From assembly GCF_000211415.1 (NCBI RefSeq), contig NZ_GL890778.1:1-64000 (forward strand): DNA of 64,000 bases. Reading direction: 5' to 3'. Below the pieces are notes generated by a model. The model searched no databases. It was not told where the DNA came from and saw only the letters and a list, made by a program, of their open reading frames with translations. The DNA comes from Enterobacter mori LMG 25706 (GTDB lineage Bacteria; Pseudomonadota; Gammaproteobacteria; Enterobacterales; Enterobacteriaceae). Below, piece after piece: positions 32,180-42,852 of the stretch (the first letter of the stretch is position 1; the number at the start of each line of letters is the position of its first letter). Position numbers and translations under genes: made by a program.

Positions 32180-34177
32180 CTACTTAACCTTCTTCCCCTT
32201 CAGCAGTTTCCGTACCCACAGTCGATTTGGGTTGAGTCCCGCAAGCGTAATTCTGTCCAGCGGAATCGGCTCATCGCTCATCTGTGCGGCTAACACCTCT
32301 GCCAGCAGCGGCGCAGAGCACAATCCCCTCGAACCCAGCCCGCCGAGCATAAACAGCTCCGGATACACCGGCGCGCTTACCGCCATGTCCCGGTTATCAG
32401 CCAGATCCTGATAGGCCGCAAGCGTTGCCTCATAGTCCGGCACGCTCCCCGCCATCGGCAGATGGTCACGCGTGGCGCAGCGTACGCCGCAGCGGGCTTC
32501 ACCCTCGCTGACGTCAACCTCTTTCGCCCACGCCGCATCCGGGAAACAGTCAACCAGACGCTGGCGGTTCTGCTGCTGGTCCGCGCCGCTGTAGCGCATT
32601 TCCGTTTCGCCACGATGATAGCTCGCCCCGCTGCAGTGATGGCCGTTAGACGGATTTTGCGGCGTCAGATAGCCGTCATAGCACAGCACCTGACGTAATT
32701 TACTCAGTCCGGGCACGGTTGGGATATGGCTTACCTGGCCGCCGACCGGATACACCGGCAATGTTTCTGTCTGGATAAACTGGCTGATGTTATGTCCGTT
32801 TGCCAGCACAACGCTTGCGTGCTGCGCCGCTTTGCCATCAGCAAAACGCAGATTCCAGCGTTCTGTCCGGCTAAGCGATTCAACGGTGTGGGCATAGTGC
32901 ACCGTCAGCCCGCGAGACTGGGCCAGGGTCATCACCGCCGCCGTCAGGTCGGCCGGGCACAGCCAGCCGCCGAGCGGATACTGTATACCGTCACAGCTCG
33001 TGTCGACGCCCGTGGTTTCAGCAACTTGCTGCGCAGTGACCGCACGGGCGATCGCCTCCGGCAGACCCAGCGACAGCATTTGCGCGATTTTTTGCTGGCT
33101 CTTCTCATCCCAGCCGAGCTGCGTCACGCCGCACCAGTCGTGGTCAAAATCAACAGGCAGAAGATCGTACAGACGACGAGCAAACGTAAATGCCGCCGGG
33201 AAAAACTGGAACAGCGCCGGGTCGTGCGCGCTCAGCAGAGGATAAAGCGCGCCCTGACGGTTGCCTGAGGCACCCGTCGCCGGTGCCTCATCAGCGCAGT
33301 AGAGCGTGACCTGCCAGCCACGGTGGAGAAGCGCGAGCGAGAGCAGAGCGCTGGCAATGCCGCCGCCAATGAGTGCTACCTCGCGTGTTGCACTGGCGCG
33401 ACGGGAAAACCACGGTGCCTGAGCGGGGACATTCAACGTCTGTTCCATCGTCCCGACCAGCATGTCGCGCTTGCGGCCAAACCCCTTGGTTTTACGCATG
33501 GTAAAGCCCGCTTCCTGCAGCCCGCGGCGGACAAAACCTGCAGAGGTGAAGGTGGCGAGCGTTGCGCCCGGGCGGGCCAGACGCGCCATTGCGCAAAACA
33601 GATGCTGACTCCACATATCCGGGTTTTTGGCAGGGGCAAAACCGTCCAGGAACCAGGCATCCACTTTCTGATTCATCGAATCGTCGAGCTGATCGGTAAG
33701 TTCGTTAATGTCACCCAGCCATAAATCCAGGGTAACGCGTCCGCCGTCCAGAATCAGACGATGGCCCCCACCCACGGCCGGTGGCCATTGCGCCTGAAGC
33801 TGCTCTGCCCAGGTTGCCAGCTCGGGCCAGTGCTGATGTGCGAGCTGTAAATCGTGCAAAGTGAGCGGGAATTTTTCAAAACTGACGAAATGTAATCTTT
33901 GGAGCGTAGCCTCGGGATGGGCAGCGTGAAACCGATCAAACGCCTGCCAGAGGGTCAGAAAATTGAGGCCGGTACCGAATCCGCTTTCCGCCACCACGAA
34001 CAGGCTACGCGGATGCGCGGGGAATCGGGCGCCGAGCTGGTTTCCGTCGAGAAAAACATAACGTGTCTCTTCAAGTCCGTTATCATTAGAAAAATAGACG
34101 TCATCAAAATCTCGGGAAACAGGTGTACCCTCAGCGTTGAATTCGAGGTTGGCGGGTTGTATAGCGTTTTGTTTCAC
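32180..34177 (-). CDS. mnmC: Bifunctional tRNA mnm5s2U biosynthesis enzyme MnmC
   Basis: Completes the mnm5s2U wobble modification of tRNA. The 665 residues contain an N-terminal methyltransferase domain (about 1-245: [17 protein letters not shown] for [20 protein letters not shown]) and a C-terminal FAD oxidoreductase domain (about 260-665: [19 protein letters not shown] dinucleotide loop, [25 protein letters not shown]). The start is taken as GTG at 34177, which aligns with [13 protein letters not shown] of E. coli; a longer frame to 34237 has no family support. It diverges from fabB. Confidence 0.95.
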   Translation of the reverse strand: MKQNAIQPANLEFNAEGTPVSRDFDDVYFSNDNGLEETRYVFLDGNQLGARFPAHPRSLFVVAESGFGTGLNFLTLWQAFDRFHAAHPEATLQRLHFVSFEKFPLTLHDLQLAHQHWPELATWAEQLQAQWPPAVGGGHRLILDGGRVTLDLWLGDINELTDQLDDSMNQKVDAWFLDGFAPAKNPDMWSQHLFCAMARLARPGATLATFTSAGFVRRGLQEAGFTMRKTKGFGRKRDMLVGTMEQTLNVPAQAPWFSRRASATREVALIGGGIASALLSLALLHRGWQVTLYCADEAPATGASGNRQGALYPLLSAHDPALFQFFPAAFTFARRLYDLLPVDFDHDWCGVTQLGWDEKSQQKIAQMLSLGLPEAIARAVTAQQVAETTGVDTSCDGIQYPLGGWLCPADLTAAVMTLAQSRGLTVHYAHTVESLSRTERWNLRFADGKAAQHASVVLANGHNISQFIQTETLPVYPVGGQVSHIPTVPGLSKLRQVLCYDGYLTPQNPSNGHHCSGASYHRGETEMRYSGADQQQNRQRLVDCFPDAAWAKEVDVSEGEARCGVRCATRDHLPMAGSVPDYEATLAAYQDLADNRDMAVSAPVYPELFMLGGLGSRGLCSAPLLAEVLAAQMSDEPIPLDRITLAGLNPNRLWVRKLLKGKKVK

Positions 34178-34252
34178 GTAAGTTACTCGTCCGACAGGCA
34201 GTGGCACGATCTTAACGATGTGAGCCCATCGGTGCAAATTTCCTCAGAAATT

Positions 34253-34287
34253 GTCTGATCGGACTTGTTCGGCGTACAAGTGTACGC
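34253..34287 (+). promoter_or_regulatory. FadR and FabR sites upstream of fabB
   Basis: 34253-34269 matches the FadR motif (12 of 15 defined positions). Two bases on, 34272-34287 is a perfect palindrome GCGTACA-AG-TGTACGC like the FabR operator. FadR activates and FabR represses fabB in E. coli, so unsaturated fatty acid synthesis is probably set by both here. Confidence 0.75.
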
Positions 34288-34335
34288 TATTGTGCGACTC
34301 GAAACTTACTATAGTGCGACTTACAGAGGTATTGA

Positions 34336-35553
34336 ATGAAACGTGCAGTGATTACTGGCCTGGGCATCGTTTCCAGCATCGGTAATAACCAGCAGGAAGT
34401 CCTGGCATCTCTGCGTGAAGGACGCTCCGGGATCACTTTCTCTGAAGAGTTTAAAGATTCGGGAATGCGTAGCCACGTATGGGGTAACGTCAAACTGGAC
34501 ACCACCGGTTTGATCGACCGTAAAGTGGTTCGTTTCATGAACGATGCCTCTATTTACGCCTATCTTTCCATGCAGGAAGCGATCGCTGACGCTGGCCTGA
34601 GCGAAGACGTTTATCAGAACAACCCGCGTGTGGGTCTGATTGCCGGTTCCGGCGGTTCGTCTAAAGCGCAGGTATTCGGTGCGGACGCCATGCGTAGCCC
34701 GCGCGGCCTGAAAGCGGTAGGTCCATACGTTGTGACCAAAGCCATGGGTTCAGCGGTTTCTGCCTGCCTGGCGACACCGTTCAAAATTCACGGTGTGAAC
34801 TACTCCATCAGCTCCGCCTGTGCGACTTCCGCGCACTGTATCGGTAACGCGGTTGAGCAAATCCAGCTGGGCAAACAGGACATCGTGTTTGCTGGCGGCG
34901 GTGAAGAGCTGGGCTGGGAAATGGCCTGTGAGTTCGACGCAATGGGTGCACTGTCCACCAAATACAACGAGACGCCAGATAAAGCGTCCCGTACCTATGA
35001 CGCACACCGCGACGGTTTCGTTATCGCGGGCGGCGGCGGTATGGTTGTGGTTGAAGAGCTGGAACATGCTCTGGCTCGCGGCGCTCACATCTACGCTGAG
35101 ATCGTGGGTTACGGCGCAACGTCCGACGGTGCTGACATGGTTGCTCCATCCGGCGAAGGCGCAGTGCGCTGCATGAAGATGGCGATGCACGGCGTTGATA
35201 CCCCAATCGACTACCTGAACTCCCACGGTACCTCTACTCCAGTTGGCGACGTGAAAGAACTGGGTGCGATCCGCGAAGTCTTTGCGGATAAGAGCCCGGC
35301 GATCTCTGCAACCAAAGCCATGACCGGTCACTCTCTGGGTGCGGCTGGCGTGCAGGAAGCGATCTACTCTCTGCTGATGCTCGAACACGGCTTTATCGCG
35401 CCAAGCATCAACGTGGAAGAGCTGGATGAGCAGGCTGCTGGTCTGAACATCGTAACCAAACCAACGGATGCGACGCTGACGACCGTTATGTCTAACAGCT
35501 TCGGTTTCGGCGGTACCAACGCCACGCTGGTAATGCGTAAGCTGAAAGCATAA
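34336..35553 (+). CDS. fabB: 3-oxoacyl-[ACP] synthase I FabB
   Basis: Condensing enzyme of fatty acid elongation, essential for unsaturated fatty acids. The 405 residues have the nucleophile Cys in [10 protein letters not shown] (residue 162) and the two catalytic His in [11 protein letters not shown] and [14 protein letters not shown], plus the Gly-rich end [13 protein letters not shown]. It is one residue shorter than the E. coli protein because the loop near residue 105 reads [11 protein letters not shown], which shifts numbering by one. FadR and FabR sites lie upstream and a terminator follows. Confidence 0.97.
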   Translation: MKRAVITGLGIVSSIGNNQQEVLASLREGRSGITFSEEFKDSGMRSHVWGNVKLDTTGLIDRKVVRFMNDASIYAYLSMQEAIADAGLSEDVYQNNPRVGLIAGSGGSSKAQVFGADAMRSPRGLKAVGPYVVTKAMGSAVSACLATPFKIHGVNYSISSACATSAHCIGNAVEQIQLGKQDIVFAGGGEELGWEMACEFDAMGALSTKYNETPDKASRTYDAHRDGFVIAGGGGMVVVEELEHALARGAHIYAEIVGYGATSDGADMVAPSGEGAVRCMKMAMHGVDTPIDYLNSHGTSTPVGDVKELGAIREVFADKSPAISATKAMTGHSLGAAGVQEAIYSLLMLEHGFIAPSINVEELDEQAAGLNIVTKPTDATLTTVMSNSFGFGGTNATLVMRKLKA

Positions 35554-35572
35554 GCGTTTGAATGTATAGTAG

Positions 35573-35599
35573 AAGGGAGCCTGATGGCTCCTTTTTTTA
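35573..35599 (+). terminator. Terminator after fabB
   Basis: Stem AAGGGAGCC / GGCTCCTTT (one G-T pair) followed by a T run, 19 bases after the fabB stop. Confidence 0.88.
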
Positions 35600-35620
35600 T
35601 GCCTGAATTCGGAGTTATGC

Positions 35621-36799
35621 ATGACGGACACTACATCAGATATAAACGCCACGTCCGGGAACACCTCGCTGTTCCGCATCGCTTTTGCGGTATTTCTTAC
35701 CTACATGACCGTCGGCCTGCCGCTGCCGGTGATCCCGCTGTTTGTTCACCAGGAGTTAGGCTATGGCAATACCCTGGTTGGCATCGCCGTGGGTATTCAG
35801 TTTTTAGCGACGGTGTTAACGCGTGGCTATGCCGGACGCCTGGCGGATCAGCACGGTGCAAAACGGTCAGCTTTGCAGGGCATGTTTGCCTGCGGTCTGG
35901 CGGGCGGCGCACGGCTGCTGGCCGCGCTGCTGCCGGTAGACGCCGTGTATAAATTTGCGCTGCTGGTGGTGGGGCGTTTAATCCTTGGATTCGGTGAAAG
36001 TCAGCTGCTGACCGGGACCCTGACCTGGGGGATGGGGCTGGTTGGCCCTGCGCGTTCGGGAAAGGTCATGTCCTGGAACGGGATGGCCATCTACGGGGCC
36101 CTGGCAGCGGGTGCTCCGCTGGGTCTGCTGATCCACAGCCAGTTTGGTTTTGCGGTACTGGCGGGTACCACCATGGTGCTGCCGCTGCTGGCGTGGGCAT
36201 TTAATGGTTCGGTGCGAAAAGTCCCGGCCCATAAAGGCGAACGCCCATCCCTGTGGAGCGTCGTCGGTCAAATCTGGCAGCCTGGTCTCGGCCTGGCGCT
36301 ACAGGGCGTTGGCTTCGCGGTGATTGGTACCTTCGTCTCCCTGTACTTTATGAGCCGTGGCTGGGCAATGGCGGGCTTTACGCTCACCGCGTTTGGCGGC
36401 GCGTTCGTACTGATGCGCGTGTTTTTTGGCTGGATGCCGGATCGCTTAGGCGGCGTGAAGGTGGCGGTGGCCTCGCTGGTTATTGAGACCATTGGTCTGC
36501 TGCTGCTCTGGCAGGCACCCAATGCCTACGTTGCGCTGCTGGGGGCGGCGCTGACCGGCTGCGGTTGCTCGCTGATCTTCCCGGCGCTGGGCGTTGAGGT
36601 GGTGAAACGCGTGGCCCCGCAGGTTCGCGGCACGGCGCTCGGTGGGTATGCCGCGTTTCAGGATATCTCCTACGGGGTTACTGCGCCGCTGGCGGGGCTG
36701 TTGGCGACATCCTTTGGCTATCCGTCCGTATTTCTTGCCGGGGCCGTTTCAGCGGTGGTGGGAATTGTGGTGACGCTGGTGGCGTTTCGCAGATCGTAG
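35621..36799 (+). CDS. yfcJ: Major facilitator transporter YfcJ
   Basis: Inner-membrane MFS protein of 392 residues with twelve predicted helices, substrate unknown. The MFS signature between helices 2 and 3 reads [16 protein letters not shown], and [21 protein letters not shown] lies in helix 4-5. Matches E. coli YfcJ in length and place (between fabB and flk). It has its own start 68 bases after the fabB stop, across a terminator. Confidence 0.92.
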   Translation: MTDTTSDINATSGNTSLFRIAFAVFLTYMTVGLPLPVIPLFVHQELGYGNTLVGIAVGIQFLATVLTRGYAGRLADQHGAKRSALQGMFACGLAGGARLLAALLPVDAVYKFALLVVGRLILGFGESQLLTGTLTWGMGLVGPARSGKVMSWNGMAIYGALAAGAPLGLLIHSQFGFAVLAGTTMVLPLLAWAFNGSVRKVPAHKGERPSLWSVVGQIWQPGLGLALQGVGFAVIGTFVSLYFMSRGWAMAGFTLTAFGGAFVLMRVFFGWMPDRLGGVKVAVASLVIETIGLLLLWQAPNAYVALLGAALTGCGCSLIFPALGVEVVKRVAPQVRGTALGGYAAFQDISYGVTAPLAGLLATSFGYPSVFLAGAVSAVVGIVVTLVAFRRS

Positions 36800-36803
36800 T
36801 TTT

Positions 36804-36883
36804 GTGCCCGGTGGCGCTTCGCTTACCGGGCCTACAACCGTACGAACCGTAGGCCGGGTAAGGCGCAGCCGCCACCCGGCAGT
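36804..36883. repeat. BIME: two inverted REP units between yfcJ and flk
   Basis: GCCCGGTGGCGCTTCGCTTACCGGGCCTAC and, inverted, GTAGGCCGGGTAAGGCGCAGCCGCCACCCGGC are classic REP units facing each other. They lie between convergent yfcJ and flk. A second copy of this pair is at 62010. Confidence 0.9.
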
Positions 36884-36884
36884 T

Positions 36885-37892
36885 TTAAGCAACCAGCCAG
36901 AAAATCGCCAGCGCAATCAGCAGCGCAATGAACATCAGCCCCGGACGGGCGGACAGCGTTTTGAAAGTTTCCACGACGGGCGCAAACAGCGGACTGTAAA
37001 TCGGCTGAATGTTCCGTGCTTCAGGAATGCCGCCTTCGCGCTCGGCGCGACGAACAAAGATCTGATTCAATATATCCTGCACCTGCGCGGTGGTCAGCAC
37101 CGTTTGCGGCGTGGCCTGCCAGGTCTGCTGGGCATAATCCCGCACAGCCTCAAACTCGTGCGGTTCGAGCGGCTGCTTCAGTGCTGCCTGAACCGTGTGC
37201 AGGGTCGGGGTAGTTTGCGTGCTGAGCGTCTGGCGCGCCTGCAGCCAGGTGACCAGATGCGTAAATTGTCTGGCCGGGATCAACTCGCCGCTTTTCACGT
37301 CGGACAGCTCCAGCATGGATTGCCAGATGAGCTTTGTCGACTCGCCGGTGGCGGCGGCCAGTTTGGTCACCATCTGATTAAGCGTGTTGTGCTCAGCAGG
37401 CAGCAGCGGGCGTTCGGTCGCCGGGCGCAGCTGAGGCTGTGGAATCGACAGCTGATTGGTTTGCAGCAGCGTCAGCACCGTTTTGAGCTGATCGGGCGTG
37501 AGCTGGCTCAGGGCAGTCTGGCCATACCGTTGGCGAATAAAATCACTGACCGCCTGGCGATTGTTCCCCTGGCCCAGTAGCTCGGTCAACTGCGACACAA
37601 TCTGTCGAGTGGTATGATTTTGTTGCGCAGCGTTGATTCGCTGGTTCAGGTTCTGCTCGGCGGCAGGGAAGTGACGCGACTGCAGCGGTACGTCGTTCTT
37701 CACGCCCAGGTCATGCTTCACCCCGGCCCAGACTTCCGCGTTTTGTTGCGACGTCAGCGCAATCAGGCGCGTGATCAGTCGCTCCAGCACGGTGCGCTGT
37801 TGCGTGGAGAGCGGCTGTTCGCCTGCGACACTCGGCGGCGTTAAGGGGCCTTCACCCGGAGGGCGCGGCGGCGTACCTGAAATAGGCTGCAT
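36885..37892 (-). CDS. flk: Flagellar regulator Flk
   Basis: Inner-membrane protein linked to coupling flagellar hook/ring assembly to late export (FlgM). With the start at 37892 (AAGGA 8 bases ahead) it has 335 residues: a Pro/Gly-rich N terminus, a Gln-rich helical cytoplasmic body and one C-terminal membrane helix (about 315-335, GLMFIALLIALAIFWLV). Matches E. coli Flk (331 residues) and its place before pdxB. Confidence 0.92.
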   Translation of the reverse strand: MQPISGTPPRPPGEGPLTPPSVAGEQPLSTQQRTVLERLITRLIALTSQQNAEVWAGVKHDLGVKNDVPLQSRHFPAAEQNLNQRINAAQQNHTTRQIVSQLTELLGQGNNRQAVSDFIRQRYGQTALSQLTPDQLKTVLTLLQTNQLSIPQPQLRPATERPLLPAEHNTLNQMVTKLAAATGESTKLIWQSMLELSDVKSGELIPARQFTHLVTWLQARQTLSTQTTPTLHTVQAALKQPLEPHEFEAVRDYAQQTWQATPQTVLTTAQVQDILNQIFVRRAEREGGIPEARNIQPIYSPLFAPVVETFKTLSARPGLMFIALLIALAIFWLVA

Positions 37893-38004
37893 CGTCGGAA
37901 TCCTTAAAGTCAAAACTCAGCGTTAACCCGGCGGACATATATGCCTGGCGGCGAGATTATGGCACACTTGGCAGGTTTTCTTCCTCTCAAACAGGTACTC
38001 AGAC

Positions 38005-39141
38005 GTGAAAATCCTCGTTGATGAAAATATGCCTTACGCCCGCGAGCTGTTTAGCCGCCTTGGCGATGTTAAGGCTGTCCCTGGTCGCCCGATTCCGGTG
38101 AACGAACTGGATGATGCCGATGCCCTGATGGTGCGCTCGGTGACCAAAGTAAATGAGACGTTGCTCTCCGGCAAAACGGTGAAATTTGTCGGGACCGCAA
38201 CGGCAGGGACCGATCATGTGGATGACAAGTGGCTCAAGCAGGCGGGGATCGGTTTTTCCGCCGCGCCGGGCTGTAACGCCATTGCCGTTGTGGAATACGT
38301 TTTCTCCTCGCTGCTGATGCTGGCCGAGCGCGATGGTTTTGCGCTGAAAGACCGCACCGTGGGGATTGTCGGCGTGGGCAACGTGGGCGGTCGCCTGCAA
38401 AAGCGTTTTGAAGCATTAGGGATCCGCACACTGCTGTGCGACCCGCCGCGCAAAGATAACGGCGATGAAGGCGACTTCCGCTCGCTGGATGAGCTGGTTG
38501 AACAGTGTGATGTGATCACCTTCCACACGCCGCTGTTTAAAGAGGGGCCCTATAAGTCTCTTCATATGGCCGATGAAACGCTGATCCGCCGTCTGAAGGC
38601 TGGCACTATTCTGATAAATGCCTGCCGTGGCCCGGTCGTGGACAACGCCGCGCTTCTGACATGTCTGAACGAAGGACAAAACCTCAGCGTGGTGCTGGAC
38701 GTCTGGGAACCCGAGCCGGAACTCAACGTTGAGCTACTCAACAAGGTGGACGTGGGCACCGCGCATATCGCTGGCTACACGCTTGAAGGCAAAGCGCGCG
38801 GCACGACGCAGGTGTTTGAAGCATACAGCGCCTTTATCGGTCATCCGCAGCAGGTAGCGCTGGATACCTTACTCCCCGCGCCAGAATTTGGTCGCATCAC
38901 TCTGCACGGCCCGCTCGATCAGGCAACGCTGAAAAGGCTGGTGCATTTGGTGTATGATGTGCGCCGCGATGACGCGCTGCTGCGTAAATCAGCGGGTTTG
39001 CCGGGTGAGTTTGATAAGCTGCGCAAAAACTATGTTGAGCGCCGTGAATGGTCTTCCCTGTATGTGATGTGCGACGATGCGTCGGCGGCGACGCTGCTGC
39101 ATAAACTCGGGTTTAACGCCGTACATCACCCGGCACGTTAA
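38005..39141 (+). CDS. pdxB: Erythronate-4-phosphate dehydrogenase PdxB
   Basis: Second step of pyridoxal phosphate synthesis. The 378 residues form a D-2-hydroxyacid dehydrogenase: NAD loop [12 protein letters not shown] (about residues 117-128), catalytic Arg in [10 protein letters not shown], Glu in DVWEPEPE and His in [16 protein letters not shown]. The C-terminal dimerisation domain is present. The start is GTG. pdxB is followed by a terminator before usg. Confidence 0.96.
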   Translation: MKILVDENMPYARELFSRLGDVKAVPGRPIPVNELDDADALMVRSVTKVNETLLSGKTVKFVGTATAGTDHVDDKWLKQAGIGFSAAPGCNAIAVVEYVFSSLLMLAERDGFALKDRTVGIVGVGNVGGRLQKRFEALGIRTLLCDPPRKDNGDEGDFRSLDELVEQCDVITFHTPLFKEGPYKSLHMADETLIRRLKAGTILINACRGPVVDNAALLTCLNEGQNLSVVLDVWEPEPELNVELLNKVDVGTAHIAGYTLEGKARGTTQVFEAYSAFIGHPQQVALDTLLPAPEFGRITLHGPLDQATLKRLVHLVYDVRRDDALLRKSAGLPGEFDKLRKNYVERREWSSLYVMCDDASAATLLHKLGFNAVHHPAR

Positions 39142-39155
39142 TGTCTTCTTAATGC

Positions 39156-39190
39156 TCCCTGTCGGATACTCCGACAGGGACGCTTTTTTA
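39156..39190 (+). terminator. Terminator between pdxB and usg
   Basis: Perfect 11-pair stem TCCCTGTCGGA / TCCGACAGGGA, TAC loop, then CGCTTTTTTA. Confidence 0.9.
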
Positions 39191-39208
39191 TTTCTGGAGT
39201 AAACCACC

Positions 39209-40222
39209 ATGTCTGAAGGCTGGAACATTGCCATTTTAGGTGCCACGGGTGCCGTGGGCGAAGCCCTGCTCGAAACCCTTGCTGAGCGTCAGTTCCCGGT
39301 GGGCGACATCTATGCGCTGGCGCGTACCGACAGCGCAGGTGAGCATCTGCGTTTTAACGGTAAATCCGTCATGGTCCAGGACGCGGCAGCGTTTGACTGG
39401 ACGCAGGCGCAACTGGCATTTTTCGCCGCGGGCGCTGAAGCGACTGCTGCGTACGTTGAAGAGGCGACTAACGCAGGCTGCCTGGTGATCGACCTGAGCG
39501 GCCTGTTCTCAATGGAGTCGGATGTGCCGCTGGTGGTGCCGGACGTGAACCCGTTTGTGCTGGCTGACTACCGCAACCGCAACGTCATCGCGGTACCGAA
39601 CAGCCTGACCAGCCAGCTGTTGACTGCGCTGAAACCGCTGATCGACGACGGCGGCCTGTCTCGTATTAATGTGACCAGTCTGCTGTCGGCCTCCGCTAAC
39701 GGTAAAAAAGCGGTCGATGCGCTGGCCGGACAGAGTGCCAAGCTGCTGAACGGTATTCCGATTGATGAAGATGATTTCTTTGGTCGCCAGCTGGCGTTCA
39801 ACATGCTGCCACTGCTGCCGGATCGTGAAGGCTCCGTGCGCGAAGAGCGTCGAATCGTCGATGAAGTACGCAAAGTGCTGCAGGATGAAGGGCTGATGAT
39901 CTCCGCCAACGTTGTGCAGTCGCCTGTCTTCTACGGCCACGCGCAGATGGTTGGCTTTGAAGCCCTGCGCCCGCTGGCGGCGGAAGAAGCGCGCGATGCG
40001 TTTAGCCGCGGTGAAGATATCGTGCTTTCTGAAGAGAGTGAATTCCCGACCCAGGTGGGCGATGCCACCGGTAGCGCGCATCTTTCCGTTGGCTGCGTGC
40101 GCAACGATTACGGCATGCCGGAGCAGGTTCAGTTCTGGTCCGTTGCCGATAACGTACGCTTTGGCGGCGCGCTGATGGCAGTTAAAATCGCCGAGAAGCT
40201 GGTGCAGGAGTACCTGTACTGA
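39209..40222 (+). CDS. usg: Aspartate-semialdehyde dehydrogenase-like protein Usg
   Basis: 337-residue homologue of aspartate-semialdehyde dehydrogenase with the NADP loop [19 protein letters not shown] at the N terminus. The position of the catalytic Cys of true Asd (in the motif NCST-like) reads [10 protein letters not shown] with no Cys, so catalytic activity as Asd is unlikely. Function unknown; always next to truA in enterobacteria. GGAG precedes the ATG and the stop overlaps truA by one base. Confidence 0.92.
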   Translation: MSEGWNIAILGATGAVGEALLETLAERQFPVGDIYALARTDSAGEHLRFNGKSVMVQDAAAFDWTQAQLAFFAAGAEATAAYVEEATNAGCLVIDLSGLFSMESDVPLVVPDVNPFVLADYRNRNVIAVPNSLTSQLLTALKPLIDDGGLSRINVTSLLSASANGKKAVDALAGQSAKLLNGIPIDEDDFFGRQLAFNMLPLLPDREGSVREERRIVDEVRKVLQDEGLMISANVVQSPVFYGHAQMVGFEALRPLAAEEARDAFSRGEDIVLSEESEFPTQVGDATGSAHLSVGCVRNDYGMPEQVQFWSVADNVRFGGALMAVKIAEKLVQEYLY

Positions 40223-41034
40223 TGTCAGAAGTGGAACAAAAGCCGGTCCATAGAATTGCTCTCGGCATTGAGTACGATGGCAGTAAATATTATGGCTGGC
40301 AGCGTCAGAACGAAGTGCGCAGCGTTCAGGAAAAGCTGGAGAAAGCGCTTTCTCAGGTAGCGAATGAGCCGATTAACGTCTTATGCGCAGGCCGAACCGA
40401 CGCCGGTGTTCACGGCACAGGGCAGGTAGTGCACTTTGAACCCACCGCCGTGCGCAAGGATGCTGCCTGGACGCTGGGTGTAAATGCGAATTTACCTGGT
40501 GACATTGCCGTGCGTTGGGTGAAAGCTGTGCCGGATGATTTTCATGCGCGTTTCAGCGCCACTGCGCGCCGTTACCGCTACGTCATCTACAACCAGCGTC
40601 TGCGTCCGGCAGTGTTAAGCCAGGGCGTGACGCATTTTTATGAGCCGCTTGATGCAGAACGTATGCAGCGTGCGGCGCAGTGTCTGATTGGAGAAAATGA
40701 CTTTACGTCGTTTCGTGCGGTGCAGTGTCAGTCCCGTACGCCGTGGCGTAACGTCATGCACATTAACGTCAGTCGTTATGGCGCGTATGTGGTGGTCGAT
40801 ATCAAAGCCAATGCCTTTGTACATCATATGGTGCGGAATATTGTTGGCAGCCTGATGGAAGTGGGTGCCGGACACCAGCCGGAGAGCTGGATTGCAGAAC
40901 TGCTGGCAGCGAAGGACAGAACGCTTGCGGCAGCAACGGCGAAAGCGGAAGGGCTGTATCTGGTCTCGGTGGATTATCCGGATCGGTTTGACCTGCCAAA
41001 ACCGCCAATGGGCCCGCTGTTTTTAGCGGACTAA
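40222..41034 (+). CDS. truA: tRNA pseudouridine(38-40) synthase TruA
   Basis: Makes pseudouridine at positions 38-40 of tRNA anticodon arms. The 270 residues hold the catalytic Asp60 in [14 protein letters not shown] and the conserved blocks [25 protein letters not shown] and [15 protein letters not shown]. Coupled to usg by a one-base overlap; dedA follows 28 bases later. Confidence 0.97.
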   Translation: MSEVEQKPVHRIALGIEYDGSKYYGWQRQNEVRSVQEKLEKALSQVANEPINVLCAGRTDAGVHGTGQVVHFEPTAVRKDAAWTLGVNANLPGDIAVRWVKAVPDDFHARFSATARRYRYVIYNQRLRPAVLSQGVTHFYEPLDAERMQRAAQCLIGENDFTSFRAVQCQSRTPWRNVMHINVSRYGAYVVVDIKANAFVHHMVRNIVGSLMEVGAGHQPESWIAELLAAKDRTLAAATAKAEGLYLVSVDYPDRFDLPKPPMGPLFLAD

Positions 41035-41062
41035 ACAAAGGTGCAATTAAGGCTTAGACAAT

Positions 41063-41722
41063 ATGGACGTAATACGTTTTCTGATTGATTTCATTCTGCA
41101 TATTGATGTTCACCTGGCGGAACTGGTCGCGCAGTATGGCGTCTGGGTATATGCCATTCTGTTCCTGATCTTGTTCTGTGAAACCGGTCTGGTGGTGACG
41201 CCGTTCCTGCCCGGAGATTCGCTGCTGTTTGTGGCCGGTGCGTTGTCCGCTCTGCCGACCAATGACCTGAATGTCCATCTAATGGTTGTGCTGATGATCA
41301 TCGCCGCCATTGTGGGAGATGCGGTCAATTACACCATCGGGCGCGTGTTTGGAGAACGGTTATTCAGTAATCCGGATTCCAAAATTTTCCGCCGCAGCTA
41401 TTTAGATAAAACGCATGCCTTCTACGAGCGTCACGGCGGCAAAACCATTATTCTTGCCCGTTTTGTCCCCATCGTTCGTACCTTTGCACCGTTTGTGGCA
41501 GGAATGGGGCATATGTCCTATCGTCATTTTGCGATGTATAACGTTGTCGGTGCGCTGCTGTGGGTACTGCTCTTTACTTACGCAGGCTACCTGTTTGGCG
41601 ATCTGCCAGTGGTTCAGGAAAACCTTAAGTTGCTGATTGTAGCGATTATTGTGCTTTCCGTACTGCCGGGCGTTATCGAAATCATCCGTCACAAACGGGC
41701 GGCAGCTAAACAAGCGAAGTAA
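41063..41722 (+). CDS. dedA: DedA family membrane protein
   Basis: Inner-membrane protein of the DedA/VTT family, 219 residues with about five hydrophobic segments. Family members support membrane lipid carrier movement and proton motive force. Signature segments [22 protein letters not shown] (with the membrane acidic residue), [13 protein letters not shown] and [23 protein letters not shown] are present. Located between truA and accD as in E. coli. Confidence 0.94.
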   Translation: MDVIRFLIDFILHIDVHLAELVAQYGVWVYAILFLILFCETGLVVTPFLPGDSLLFVAGALSALPTNDLNVHLMVVLMIIAAIVGDAVNYTIGRVFGERLFSNPDSKIFRRSYLDKTHAFYERHGGKTIILARFVPIVRTFAPFVAGMGHMSYRHFAMYNVVGALLWVLLFTYAGYLFGDLPVVQENLKLLIVAIIVLSVLPGVIEIIRHKRAAAKQAK

Positions 41723-41876
41723 ATGCACGCTGGCGGTTCGACCACTTTTTTATCCAAAGTTTCGGGCTGTTATGTTTTAATGTGCAACATTCATGGTCTG
41801 TTGGAGGCAAAAATGGCATTATTCGCCTCTTATAGCAAAACTGGCATACGACCAGGTTCAGGCAGAAAGGTTATCA

Positions 41877-42782
41877 ATGAGCTGGATTGAACGAATTAAA
41901 AGCAACATTACCCCAACGCGTAAAGCGAGCATTCCTGAAGGGGTATGGACGAAGTGTGATAGCTGCGGCCAGGTTCTGTATCGTGCAGAACTGGAACGCA
42001 ATCTTGAAGTGTGTCCGAAATGTGACCACCACATGCGTATGTCGGCGCGCAACCGCCTGCATAGCCTGCTGGACGAAGGTTCTCTGGTAGAACTGGGCAG
42101 CGAACTTGAGCCAAAAGACGTGCTGAAGTTCCGCGATTCCAAAAAATATAAAGATCGTCTGGCCTCTGCACAGAAAGAGACCGGCGAGAAAGACGCGCTG
42201 ATCGTCATGAAGGGCACCCTGCATGAGATGCCGGTTGTTGCCGCCGCATTTGAGTTCTCCTTTATGGGCGGCTCAATGGGCTCTGTGGTCGGTGCGCGCT
42301 TCGTGCGTGCCGTTGAGCAGGCGCTGGAAGACAACTGCCCGCTGATCTGCTTCTCCGCTTCAGGTGGTGCACGTATGCAGGAAGCGCTGATGTCCCTGAT
42401 GCAGATGGCGAAAACCTCTGCAGCGCTGGCGAAAATGCAGGAGCGCGGTCTGCCGTACATTTCTGTACTGACCGACCCAACCATGGGCGGCGTTTCTGCA
42501 AGCTTCGCGATGCTGGGCGATCTGAACATCGCTGAGCCAAAAGCGCTGATTGGCTTTGCCGGTCCTCGCGTTATCGAACAAACCGTACGTGAAAAACTGC
42601 CGCCGGGCTTCCAGCGCAGTGAGTTCCTCATCGAGAAAGGCGCTATCGACATGATCGTTCGCCGCCCGGAAATGCGCCTGAAACTGGCAAGCGTCCTGGC
42701 GAAGCTGATGAATCTACCCGCGCCGAACCCGGATGAGCCACGCGAAGGCGTGATCGTACCGGATCAGGAACCCGAGGCCTGA
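41877..42782 (+). CDS. accD: Acetyl-CoA carboxylase carboxyltransferase beta subunit AccD
   Basis: Carboxyltransferase subunit that with AccA forms malonyl-CoA, the first committed step of fatty acid synthesis. The 301 residues have the Cys4 zinc finger (Cys27, Cys30, Cys46, Cys49) and the crotonase-like core with [22 protein letters not shown] and [16 protein letters not shown]. The ATG at 41877 is used; the longer frame from 41793 has no family support. A terminator follows. Confidence 0.97.
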   Translation: MSWIERIKSNITPTRKASIPEGVWTKCDSCGQVLYRAELERNLEVCPKCDHHMRMSARNRLHSLLDEGSLVELGSELEPKDVLKFRDSKKYKDRLASAQKETGEKDALIVMKGTLHEMPVVAAAFEFSFMGGSMGSVVGARFVRAVEQALEDNCPLICFSASGGARMQEALMSLMQMAKTSAALAKMQERGLPYISVLTDPTMGGVSASFAMLGDLNIAEPKALIGFAGPRVIEQTVREKLPPGFQRSEFLIEKGAIDMIVRRPEMRLKLASVLAKLMNLPAPNPDEPREGVIVPDQEPEA

Positions 42783-42788
42783 TAACTG

Positions 42789-42822
42789 AAAAGGGCAGGG
42801 CCGGTTGGCGCTGCCCTTTTGC
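42789..42822 (+). terminator. Terminator after accD
   Basis: Stem AAAAGGGCAG / CTGCCCTTTT with a 12-base loop and a T run, before folC. Confidence 0.88.
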
Positions 42823-42852
42823 TTTCTAATCTGTTAATGACAACCGGGCATT

